Assembly (NCBI GenBank): GCA_030635405.1
Contig: DAOVZA010000130.1
Location: 1 to 6,449 of the forward strand
Length of the DNA stretch: 6,449 bases
Origin: Desulfocapsa sp.
GTDB lineage: Bacteria > Desulfobacterota > Desulfobulbia > Desulfobulbales > Desulfocapsaceae
Direction of reading: 5' to 3'
Within the stretch, counting starts at the first letter, position 1, and each line of letters begins with the position of its first letter. The translations under genes were made by a program, and so were the position numbers. The notes under the pieces are model-generated. The model worked only from the letters and a program-made list of their open reading frames with translations. It was not told the origin of the DNA and searched no databases. Shown piece by piece: positions 1-5,997 of the stretch.

Positions 1-34
1 ACTGAGGTTGGGGTAGTTTTGTAAAAGAAAAAAG

Positions 35-48
35 AGAAAATAATTTCT
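35..48. promoter_or_regulatory. Inverted repeat 1 upstream of argG (AGAAA-4-TTTCT)
   Basis: A perfect dyad with 5-base arms (AGAAA at 35-39, TTTCT at 44-48) and a 4-base A/T spacer. Its GAA-N6-TTC core with an all-A/T centre resembles a degenerate ArgR operator (consensus TGAAT-wwww-ATTCA): the GAA and TTC match, but the outer T/A positions do not. It abuts a second dyad of the same 5-4-5 geometry. A/T-rich dyads arise easily by chance, so an operator role is only a possibility. As RNA it would be a weak hairpin. Confidence 0.3.
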
Positions 49-67
49 GTGAGTAATCTCACGGAGA
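44..67 (+). promoter_or_regulatory. Hairpin overlapping the argG ribosome binding site
   Basis: The core is a perfect dyad, GTGAG (49-53), TAAT loop (54-57), CTCAC (58-62). In RNA the stem extends outward to ten pairs (44-53 with 58-67), two of them G-U, and takes in the first bases of the argG Shine-Dalgarno stretch GAGGTGA (66-72). The helix could therefore tune argG translation. Its left arm shares bases 44-48 with the preceding dyad, so the two structures exclude each other. The geometry is read directly; the regulatory role is inferred. TGA and TCA are 6 bases apart here, against 8 in an ArgR box, so it is not a good ArgR site. Confidence 0.4.
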
Positions 68-78
68 GGTGAAATACG

Positions 79-1275
79 ATGGATGTTAAGAAGATAGTAC
101 TTGCGTATTCTGGTGGACTGGACACTTCCGTTATCCTTAAATGGCTGGAGGAAGAGTATGGATGTCCGGTTATTGCCTATGCGGCTGATGTCGGGCAGAC
201 TGAAGACTGGGATGCTATCCGTGAGAAGGGAATGGCTACTGGGGCCGAGAAGGTAATTATTTCTGATCTTCGTCAGGAGTTTGTTGAAGATTATATCTTT
301 CCGGCTTTTCGTTGTAATGCCATCTATGAAGGTTCGTATCTTCTTGGAACATCTCTTGCCCGCCCGATTATCGGCAAAGAGCAGGTTCGTATTGCCCATG
401 CAGAAGGTGCTGACGCTGTGAGTCATGGTGCTACTGGAAAGGGGAATGATCAGGTACGTTTTGAGTTGTCCTATCTTGGTATTGATCCTGATCTTACAAT
501 TATTGCGCCGTGGCGTATATGGGACTTGAATTCCCGAGCTAAACTTGAAGAGTTTGCCAAGAAACATAATATTCCAGTGCCCACAACCAAGAAGAATCCT
601 TATAGCTCTGATGAGAATATTCTTCATATCAGCTTTGAGGGTGGACTTCTGGAAGATCCGTGGAATGAGCCAGATGAAGATATGTATAGGCTCTCTGTCT
701 CTCCTGAGAATGCGCCTGATAAAGCAACCTATCTTGAAATTGATTTTGAGAAGGGTGATCCGGTGGCCATTAATGGTGAACGCATGGCACCCCTGCCTCT
801 TTTTGAGGCTTTGAATAAGGTTGCAGGAGCTAATGGAGTTGGTCGCCTTGATCTGTTGGAAAATCGTTTTGTAGGTATGAAATCACGTGGCATTTATGAA
901 ACGCCTGGTGGAACACTTCTTCGTAATGCACATCGTGATCTTGAGACATTGTGTATGGATCGGGAAGTGATGAAAATCAGAGACTCTCTGGTTGGCCGGT
1001 ATGCAGAAATTATATACAATGGATTTTGGTTTTCTCCAGAGCGTGATCTGCTGCAGGTTACCATGGATGAGAGTCAGAAAACAGTGAACGGTACGGTTCG
1101 CATGAAGCTATACAAAGGGAACTGTGTATCCGTTGGAAAGAAATCCGATTCTTCTCTGTATCAGGAAAGTTTTGCCACATTTGAAGAAGACGATGTTTAC
1201 AATCAGGCCGATGCTGGTGGGTTCATTCGTTTGAATGGCCTGCGTCTTCAGATCGTGGCCATGCAAAAAAAGTAG
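79..1275 (+). CDS. argG: Argininosuccinate synthase
   Basis: Cytosolic ligase joining citrulline and aspartate with ATP cleavage to AMP and PPi, giving argininosuccinate in the next-to-last step of arginine synthesis. The 398-residue product has the usual length of the common bacterial type. The N-terminal nucleotide-binding domain opens with the PP-loop AYSGGLDTS (residues 9-17). [11 protein letters not shown] (86-96) and [14 protein letters not shown] (116-129) are the conserved citrulline/aspartate- and ATP-contacting segments. The C-terminal part holds the typical [17 protein letters not shown] and YETPGGTLL stretches of the synthetase domain. The ATG at 79 is preceded by a strong GAGGTGA (66-72) with 6-base spacing, and the family's normal N-terminus follows at once. 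A hairpin touches this binding site. It is followed 13 bases later by argH, so the pair is probably one transcript. Nothing in the protein looks damaged. Confidence 0.98.
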   Translation: MDVKKIVLAYSGGLDTSVILKWLEEEYGCPVIAYAADVGQTEDWDAIREKGMATGAEKVIISDLRQEFVEDYIFPAFRCNAIYEGSYLLGTSLARPIIGKEQVRIAHAEGADAVSHGATGKGNDQVRFELSYLGIDPDLTIIAPWRIWDLNSRAKLEEFAKKHNIPVPTTKKNPYSSDENILHISFEGGLLEDPWNEPDEDMYRLSVSPENAPDKATYLEIDFEKGDPVAINGERMAPLPLFEALNKVAGANGVGRLDLLENRFVGMKSRGIYETPGGTLLRNAHRDLETLCMDREVMKIRDSLVGRYAEIIYNGFWFSPERDLLQVTMDESQKTVNGTVRMKLYKGNCVSVGKKSDSSLYQESFATFEEDDVYNQADAGGFIRLNGLRLQIVAMQKK

Positions 1276-1288
1276 TGGATAATTGAAC

Positions 1289-2686
1289 GTGGAAAAGAAT
1301 AAATCACAAAAGCTTTGGGGCGGACGTTTTGAAGAGTCTACTGCGGCCTCGGTTGAAGCATTCACCGAATCCATCAGTTACGATAAACGGCTGTACTCCT
1401 ATGATATTATGGGCAGTAAGGCGCATGCGACCATGCTTGCTGCAAATGGGCTGCTTTCAGATGTTGAACTGAAGGCGATTGTCGATGGGCTCTCTGCAAT
1501 AGAGACCAGTATTGATGAAGGAAGTTTTTCCTTTAAGAGTGAGCTTGAAGATATTCATATGAATATTGAAAAGGCGCTCATCGATGCTATTGGCCCAGCT
1601 GGTGCTAAATTACACAGTGCCAGAAGTCGTAACGATCAGATAGCACTTGATCTTCGTCTCTATCTTCGTGACCAGTGCGATCGTATGATGCAGTTGCTTG
1701 ATGAAATTCGTAGTGCTTTTGTGGTTCTAGCAAGAAATTACATGGGGCAGATGATGCCTGGTTATACTCATATGCAGCGAGCACAACCAGTGCTTATATC
1801 GCATCATATGATGGCCTATTTTGAGATGTTTGGCCGTGACAAGGAACGAATTGCAGATTGCAGAAAACGAATCAATATTATGCCACTTGGCGCTGCTGCC
1901 ATGGCTGGTACCGGGCTTCCGATTGATCGTGAAATGGTTTGTGAATTACTTGGCTTTGATAAGGTAACGGCAAACTCCATGGATACGTCGGGTGATCGTG
2001 ATTTTGCCATCGAATTTGTTTCCTGCTGCACCATGATTCAGCTTCATCTATCTCGTTTATCTGAAGAGTTGGTGCTTTGGTCCAGTCAGGAGTTTTCTTT
2101 TGTGAGTATTGCGGATAAATTCTGTACCGGTTCATCCATTATGCCACAGAAAAAGAATCCCGATATTCCTGAGCTTATTCGTGGAAAATCCGGCAGGGTT
2201 GTGGGGAGTCTGATGTCTCTTATCACCTTGATGAAAGGATTACCGCTGACCTATAATCGTGATCTTCAGGAAGATAAAGAACCTGTCTTTGACGCCGTGG
2301 ATACGGTTTCCGCATCTCTTGCCATAATGGCTGAGATGCTTGGCAATCTTGAGTTTAATGCCGGGCGTATGGATGATGCCACAAAAACAGGTTTTATGAC
2401 AGCGACGGATCTTGCAGACTACCTTGTTCTGCGTGATGTACCCTTTCGCGAAGCACATGGAATCGTTGGGCGAGCGGTGGCAACCTGCATTGAGAAGGGT
2501 TGTGAATTAACTGATTTAACACTTTCTGAGGTTCGGGAGTTCTCTCCCATTATCGATGAGGATGTTTTTGCTGTACTAAGTGTGAGGGGCTCTGTTGATT
2601 CCAGGGTCTCAACCGGAGGAACCGCGACACTGCGGGTTGAAGAGGCGGTTCAGGCTGCTGAAAAACAAATGGGAATTGGAGAGTGA
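1289..2686 (+). CDS. argH: Argininosuccinate lyase
   Basis: Cytosolic homotetrameric lyase of the fumarase/aspartase superfamily that splits argininosuccinate into arginine and fumarate, ending arginine synthesis. The N-terminus carries the family's KLWGGRF motif. HSARSRNDQ (109-117) is conserved region 1, GYTHMQRAQP with His161 is region 2, and GSSIMPQKKNPD (281-292) is the signature loop with the catalytic serine. The length of 465 residues is normal. No ATG start is available. I prefer GTG at 1289, which has a weak GGA (1277-1279) 9 bases upstream. An in-frame TTG at 1283 would add two residues, but the same GGA would then lie only 3 bases away. The poor ribosome site and 13-base gap after argG suggest translational coupling. 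The TGA at 2684-2686 lies 2 bases before the next gene's ATG. Confidence 0.97.
   Translation: MEKNKSQKLWGGRFEESTAASVEAFTESISYDKRLYSYDIMGSKAHATMLAANGLLSDVELKAIVDGLSAIETSIDEGSFSFKSELEDIHMNIEKALIDAIGPAGAKLHSARSRNDQIALDLRLYLRDQCDRMMQLLDEIRSAFVVLARNYMGQMMPGYTHMQRAQPVLISHHMMAYFEMFGRDKERIADCRKRINIMPLGAAAMAGTGLPIDREMVCELLGFDKVTANSMDTSGDRDFAIEFVSCCTMIQLHLSRLSEELVLWSSQEFSFVSIADKFCTGSSIMPQKKNPDIPELIRGKSGRVVGSLMSLITLMKGLPLTYNRDLQEDKEPVFDAVDTVSASLAIMAEMLGNLEFNAGRMDDATKTGFMTATDLADYLVLRDVPFREAHGIVGRAVATCIEKGCELTDLTLSEVREFSPIIDEDVFAVLSVRGSVDSRVSTGGTATLRVEEAVQAAEKQMGIGE
2678..2681 (+). promoter_or_regulatory. Ribosome binding site deciding the lipoprotein gene start
   Basis: GGAG lies inside the last codons of argH, 7 bases before the ATG at 2689 but only 1 base before the alternative GTG at 2683. 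The spacing favours the ATG and places the start 2 bases after the argH stop, an arrangement that suits translational coupling. Confidence 0.75.
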
Positions 2687-2688
2687 AG

Positions 2689-3741
2689 ATGTTGAGCAAA
2701 ACAAAGGTGGCAGGAGCAATTCTTCTTACCGGAGCACTGTTTCTGGCAGGAGGTTGTGGCTATAAGACTGAACCCGTACCTCCAGATACCATCGTTCCTA
2801 AGGCCATCGAAGACTTACGTTATTCAGTGAGTGAAAAGGGTGTGACTCTTAACTGGACCTTTCCTCAGGAAACCATCGTCGGAACAGATCTTACGGATAT
2901 TCGAAGTTTTGATGTGTACAGGGCTGTTGTGCCGGTTAGTGATTTTTGTCCAACCTGTCCCATTCCTTTTAGAGAAGCCATGGAAGTTTCCGGTGGCGTG
3001 GTTGATCCGGAAAAATCTCGTCAAGGAACATATGAGACATCACTTCTGCGTTCCGGGCATAAATATTTCTTTAAGGTTAATGCCAGAACAAGTTGGTGGG
3101 CAGCAAGTGCTGACTCCAACATCGTTTCCTTTGTGTGGCACATTCCAGCTCGAGGAGCAGAGGGTGTGACGGCAAAAGCAGCTGATTCCAGTGCTCTTAT
3201 CAGCTGGCAACCTGTAACGCAACTGATGGATGGTCAAGGTTTTGATTATCCGCTGTTTTATCAGGTACTGCGCAGTAAAGATAACGTGAGCTATGCAAGT
3301 ATTGGTGAAGCAACAAGTACAACCCAGTACACAGATAGAGCGTTAAAAAATGGGGAAACCTATTATTACAAGATTCAGTCAATTCTCATGGTTGGTACGG
3401 ATGCTGTAAGCGGTGGTCTTTCTGATGCCATAAATATTGCTGCAGTTGACCAGACCCCTCCTTCAGCACCCACCGGGATAACCGCTGTACAAACAAGTGC
3501 AGGTATCAAAGTTTTCTGGGAAAAATCAAGAGATGCCGATGTACAGGGCTACAGAGTCTATCGTCGTGCTGGAAATGAGAAGATGGGTAAATTGATTGGT
3601 GAAGTAAGTGGTGTTTATACCATCTTTGAAGATGTGAATGTATCGGCCACAGAAAGTTATTTTTATTCGGTTACTGCCTACGATAAGGCGGCTAAGCCTA
3701 ATGAGAGTAACAGGTCCCGTGAAGCCGGTATCCGACATTAG
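2689..3741 (+). CDS. Lipoprotein with LptM-like N-terminus and three fibronectin type III-like modules
   Basis: I cannot assign a proven function. The 350-residue product starts with a lipoprotein signal: Lys4 and Lys6, a hydrophobic stretch (about 7-20), then lipobox AGGC with acylated Cys23. Gly24 rather than Asp at +2 fits outer-membrane sorting. The mature chain begins CGYKTEPVPP, recalling the CGxKGPLxxPP start of LptM (YifL/LppL), whose gene sits near lysA/dapF in Gammaproteobacteria. Three beta-sandwich-like repeats follow: about 35-155 (LNWTFP, FDVYRA, YFFKVNA), 156-255 (ISWQP, YQVLRS, YYYKIQS) and 258-350 (TPPSAPTGITAV, VFWEKS, GYRVYRR, YFYSVTAYD). The W-x-x-P/K, YxVYR and YxYxVxA patterns are typical of FN3. 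Besides Cys23 the only cysteines form CPTC (87-90) in the first module. It probably works in the periplasm, anchored to a membrane. An in-frame GTG at 2683 overlapping argH is a less likely start. Being an envelope gene inside an amino-acid operon is its main oddity. Confidence 0.85.
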   Translation: MLSKTKVAGAILLTGALFLAGGCGYKTEPVPPDTIVPKAIEDLRYSVSEKGVTLNWTFPQETIVGTDLTDIRSFDVYRAVVPVSDFCPTCPIPFREAMEVSGGVVDPEKSRQGTYETSLLRSGHKYFFKVNARTSWWAASADSNIVSFVWHIPARGAEGVTAKAADSSALISWQPVTQLMDGQGFDYPLFYQVLRSKDNVSYASIGEATSTTQYTDRALKNGETYYYKIQSILMVGTDAVSGGLSDAINIAAVDQTPPSAPTGITAVQTSAGIKVFWEKSRDADVQGYRVYRRAGNEKMGKLIGEVSGVYTIFEDVNVSATESYFYSVTAYDKAAKPNESNRSREAGIRH

Positions 3742-3759
3742 AATTCAGGTAGTGGCATA

Positions 3760-3784
3760 TCGAACTGAGAGTATCCTGGTTCGA
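3760..3784. promoter_or_regulatory. Inverted repeat in the gap before lysA (TCGAAC-13-GTTCGA)
   Basis: TCGAAC at 3760-3765 and GTTCGA at 3779-3784 are perfect complements 13 bases apart. They flank or overlap the possible lysA promoter. The repeat could be an operator or a weak RNA stem. A competing short stem, TCCT (3774-3777) with AGGA (3784-3787), would cover the nearby GAGGAG. No T-tract directly follows, so it is not a convincing terminator. A 6-base dyad of this spacing may be chance. Confidence 0.2.
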
Positions 3785-3794
3785 GGAGTATAAA
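3765..3794 (+). promoter_or_regulatory. Possible sigma-70-type promoter for lysA-dapF-dapA
   Basis: CTGAGA (3765-3770, 4 of 6 to TTGACA), an 18-base spacer and TATAAA (3789-3794, 5 of 6 to TATAAT) sit in the only sizeable gap between the arginine part and the lysine part. Transcription would start near 3801, leaving about 12 bases of leader before the lysA ATG at 3814. That would match the absence of a close Shine-Dalgarno site. This is a match by eye in A/T-rich DNA and unproven; the genes may equally be read through from upstream. Confidence 0.25.
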
Positions 3795-3813
3795 TTTTTT
3801 ACAGTAATTGATT

Positions 3814-5085
3814 ATGAATCATTTTGAATACAAAAACGGCGAACTCTTCTGTGAAGATTTGTCCGTAACTGAAATAGCAAAAGAAGTTGGGACACCTTTT
3901 TATCTTTACTCAAAAGCTACTCTGACACGTCATTTTCAGGCCTTTGATTCCGGCTTTGAAGGCATTGATCACCTTACCTGTTTTGCCGTGAAAAGTTGTT
4001 CGAATATCGCGATTTTATCCCTCTTTGGAAACATTGGAGGCGGTGCTGATATTGTATCCGGTGGTGAACTGTTTCGCGCACTTGAAGCGGGTGTTGATCC
4101 TGCAAAAATTATCTATTCAGGCGTTGGAAAGACAGAAGAAGAACTACGCTACGGGCTCAAATCAAACATTCTGCTTTTCAATGTAGAATCAGAGCAGGAA
4201 TTACATCGTTTAAATGATGTGGCTGCTGATATGGGTGTGAAGGCACCCATATCATTTCGGGTGAATCCTGATGTTGATCCTCAAACACATGCCTATATTT
4301 CCACAGGGCTTGCCAAGAATAAATTTGGTATCCCAATTAATGAGGCACTGGATTTATATCTGCAAGCTGAAGCAATGGAAAATATCGAGGTCAAAGGGGT
4401 GAGCTGTCATATCGGTTCGCAGTTAACTCTTATCTCCCCATTTGTTGAGACCTTACGGAAATTAAAAGATTTTGTCGGTCGATTGGCTGAAAAAAATATC
4501 AGTATTCAATATCTTGATCTTGGTGGCGGGGTGGGCATCATCTATGATGATGAAGAACCACCCCATCCTAAAGAGTATGCCAAAGCTATTAAAGAAGAGC
4601 TTGGTGATTTAAAGGCTACTTTGATTCTTGAGCCAGGTCGGGTAATTGTTGGAAATGCTGGGATTTTGGTCACAGAGGTGCAGTACACAAAGACCAATCG
4701 TGGCGGCGAAAAAGAGAAGCATTTCGTGGTAGTAGATGCTGGAATGAACGATCTTACCCGTCCGAGTTTGTATGGTGCTTTTCATGGTATTCAACCTGTT
4801 AAGGAAGATAAGGATCTTGTACAGGTTGTGGATGTGGTTGGCCCAATCTGTGAGACCGGTGATTTTCTGGCAAAGGACATGAAGTTTCCACGTGTTGAGC
4901 AGGGTGACTTGCTGGCAGTACAGAGCGCCGGTGCCTACGGTTTTACCATGGCATCCAACTATAATTCCAGACCCCGTGTTGCTGAAGTGATGGTGGCCGG
5001 TGACAAGTATGGGATTATAAGAGAGCGTGAAAGCAGAGAGTCATTAATTCAGGGCGAAAGTATCCCTGAGTTTGTGGAGAAATAA
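3814..5085 (+). CDS. lysA: Diaminopimelate decarboxylase
   Basis: Cytosolic PLP-dependent enzyme that decarboxylates meso-diaminopimelate to L-lysine, the last lysine step. It has the fold-type III alanine-racemase-like barrel plus a C-terminal beta domain, and 423 residues is the usual length. The PLP lysine is Lys60 in FAVKSCSN; Ser-Cys after it differs mildly from the common Ala-Asn or Ala-Cys. HIGSQ (199-203), GGGVGI (237-242) and EPGR (273-276) bind PLP phosphate and substrate. CETGD (346-350) carries the cysteine contributed by the partner subunit, and SAGAYGFTMASNYNSRPR (from 371) contains the PLP-contacting Tyr375. The ATG at 3814 matches the typical MNHFEYKNGEL start. A TTG at 3808 would add two residues. 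Neither has a well-placed Shine-Dalgarno: the nearest, GAGGAG at 3783-3788, is 25 bases from the ATG. dapF follows after 1 base. Confidence 0.97.
   Translation: MNHFEYKNGELFCEDLSVTEIAKEVGTPFYLYSKATLTRHFQAFDSGFEGIDHLTCFAVKSCSNIAILSLFGNIGGGADIVSGGELFRALEAGVDPAKIIYSGVGKTEEELRYGLKSNILLFNVESEQELHRLNDVAADMGVKAPISFRVNPDVDPQTHAYISTGLAKNKFGIPINEALDLYLQAEAMENIEVKGVSCHIGSQLTLISPFVETLRKLKDFVGRLAEKNISIQYLDLGGGVGIIYDDEEPPHPKEYAKAIKEELGDLKATLILEPGRVIVGNAGILVTEVQYTKTNRGGEKEKHFVVVDAGMNDLTRPSLYGAFHGIQPVKEDKDLVQVVDVVGPICETGDFLAKDMKFPRVEQGDLLAVQSAGAYGFTMASNYNSRPRVAEVMVAGDKYGIIRERESRESLIQGESIPEFVEK
5076..5079 (+). promoter_or_regulatory. Ribosome binding site deciding the dapF start
   Basis: GGAG within the last codons of lysA is spaced 7 bases from the ATG at 5087. 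The alternative upstream TTG at 5072 would place this site inside the gene, so the ATG is preferred and dapF begins 1 base after the lysA stop. Confidence 0.8.
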
Positions 5086-5086
5086 A

Positions 5087-5929
5087 ATGGATATCGAATT
5101 CCCTGTACCCTTTGCCAAAATGAGTGGTACGGGTAATGACTTTATAGTGATTGACCATCGTAGACCCTTGGTGTCTGTAGATCAGCAGCCTGATTTTGTA
5201 CGTGGCGTGTGCCGTCGTATGTTTTCTGTTGGCGCTGATGGAGTCATTTTTATTGAAAACTCTGATAGTGCTGATTTTAGCTGGCGTTTCTATAATGCAG
5301 ACGGATCCGTACCTGAAATGTGCGGAAACGGTGCTCGGTGTGCAGCGCGCTTTGCCTTTGCAAGAGGAATTGCAGAGAAAAAGATGTCATTTGAAACTCT
5401 TGCAGGAATCATTCATGCCGAGGTTCTAAACGATGATGGCGATGTCAGTCTTCTTATGACAGAGCCTTTTGACTATAGAAGTGGCCTTGAAGCAAAACTT
5501 GATGGAAAAAATGTCGAGATTTCTTTTATGAACTCCGGGGTTCCTCATGCTGTAATTTTTATGGATGAGGACATGGATATCCCCGTTAAAGAATGGGGAA
5601 ATACAATCCGCTTTCATGATCTTTTTGCACCTGCTGGAGCCAACGTGAATTTTGTACAGGCTCTGGCCGATGGTGGTATCCGTTCCCGAACCTATGAACG
5701 CGGCGTAGAAGATGAAACCAGAGCCTGTGGAACAGGCGCTGTGGCTTCAGCTATTTTAGCTGCGGGCAAAGGGCTTGTTAAATCACCAGTCACGGTCACC
5801 ACTTCGGGTGGTGAAAAGCTGACCATTGTTTTTAACCTTAAAGACGATGGTACAGCGGAGCAGGTATATTTACAGGGACCTGCCAGAATAATATATATCG
5901 GTCAGTTAACGGCCGAATCATTGAAATAA
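5087..5929 (+). CDS. dapF: Diaminopimelate epimerase
   Basis: Cofactor-free cytosolic racemase that interconverts LL- and meso-diaminopimelate, supplying meso-DAP for peptidoglycan and for LysA. The two-fold pseudo-symmetric enzyme uses a pair of cysteines, both visible here: Cys79 in NADGSVPEMCGNGAR, the family signature, and Cys214 in ERGVEDETRACGTGA. The N-terminus FAKMSGTGNDFIVID (about residues 9-23) is typical, as are NSGVPHAV and the segment before the second cysteine. The 280-residue length is normal. The ATG at 5087 is chosen over an in-frame TTG at 5072 because of GGAG at 5076-5079. The 1-base gap to lysA implies co-translation. The presence of DapF implies that LL-DAP is made upstream, by either the succinylase or the DapL aminotransferase route; the window does not show which. 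Confidence 0.97.
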   Translation: MDIEFPVPFAKMSGTGNDFIVIDHRRPLVSVDQQPDFVRGVCRRMFSVGADGVIFIENSDSADFSWRFYNADGSVPEMCGNGARCAARFAFARGIAEKKMSFETLAGIIHAEVLNDDGDVSLLMTEPFDYRSGLEAKLDGKNVEISFMNSGVPHAVIFMDEDMDIPVKEWGNTIRFHDLFAPAGANVNFVQALADGGIRSRTYERGVEDETRACGTGAVASAILAAGKGLVKSPVTVTTSGGEKLTIVFNLKDDGTAEQVYLQGPARIIYIGQLTAESLK

Positions 5930-5934
5930 AAAAA

Positions 5935-5969
5935 GGTAGAAGAAGCAGGGTTTAATTCTGCTCTTTGCC
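5935..5969 (+). promoter_or_regulatory. Imperfect RNA hairpin in the dapF-dapA gap
   Basis: AGCAGGGT (5944-5951) pairs with ATTCTGCT (5955-5962) around a 3-base loop, and GGTAGA (5935-5940) pairs with TTTGCC (5964-5969) below a small internal loop. Four of the fourteen pairs are G-U, so the helix forms well only in RNA of the + strand. No T-tract follows, so it is not a standard rho-independent terminator. A role as processing, stability or partial attenuation element between dapF and dapA is inference. Confidence 0.35.
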
Positions 5970-5997
5970 AAATACATAACGAGTCAGGAGAGAAGTC

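Noticed and set aside
1..24. Frame 1 reads TEVGVVL then a stop at 22-24, possibly the tail of an upstream gene such as another arg gene.
   Set aside because: Seven codons are too few to recognise or support any gene.
19..46. Promoter-like pair TTGTAA (19-24) and TAATTT (41-46) before argG.
   Set aside because: Only 4 of 6 and 3 of 6 matches in A-rich DNA; argG may simply be read from an upstream operon.
1108..1374. Open frame of 88 codons on the minus strand across the argG-argH junction.
   Set aside because: It lies opposite strongly conserved coding sequence, has no recognisable protein features and no supported start; treated as a shadow.
2240..2458. Minus-strand open frame with several cysteines inside argH.
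   Set aside because: It is opposite an intact argH reading frame; the cysteines come from the complement of GCA/ACA codons and form no known motif.
3760..3800. Rho-independent terminator after the lipoprotein gene (TCGAAC/GTTCGA stem with T6 at 3795-3800).
   Set aside because: The stem is only six pairs around a 13-base loop, and the T-run begins 10 bases after it.
3742..3813. Lysine riboswitch or T-box upstream of lysA.
   Set aside because: The gap is 72 bases, far shorter than an L-box or T-box leader, and no characteristic conserved elements are visible.
5072..5086. Extended dapF start at TTG 5072, overlapping lysA.
   Set aside because: The well-spaced GGAG at 5076-5079 serves the ATG at 5087, and the family N-terminus begins there.
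5928..5969. Possible minus-strand rho-independent terminator: the hairpin followed by a run of seven T on the complement.
   Set aside because: The four G-U pairs of the + strand become C-A mismatches on the complement, leaving a poor stem, and no minus-strand gene needs it.
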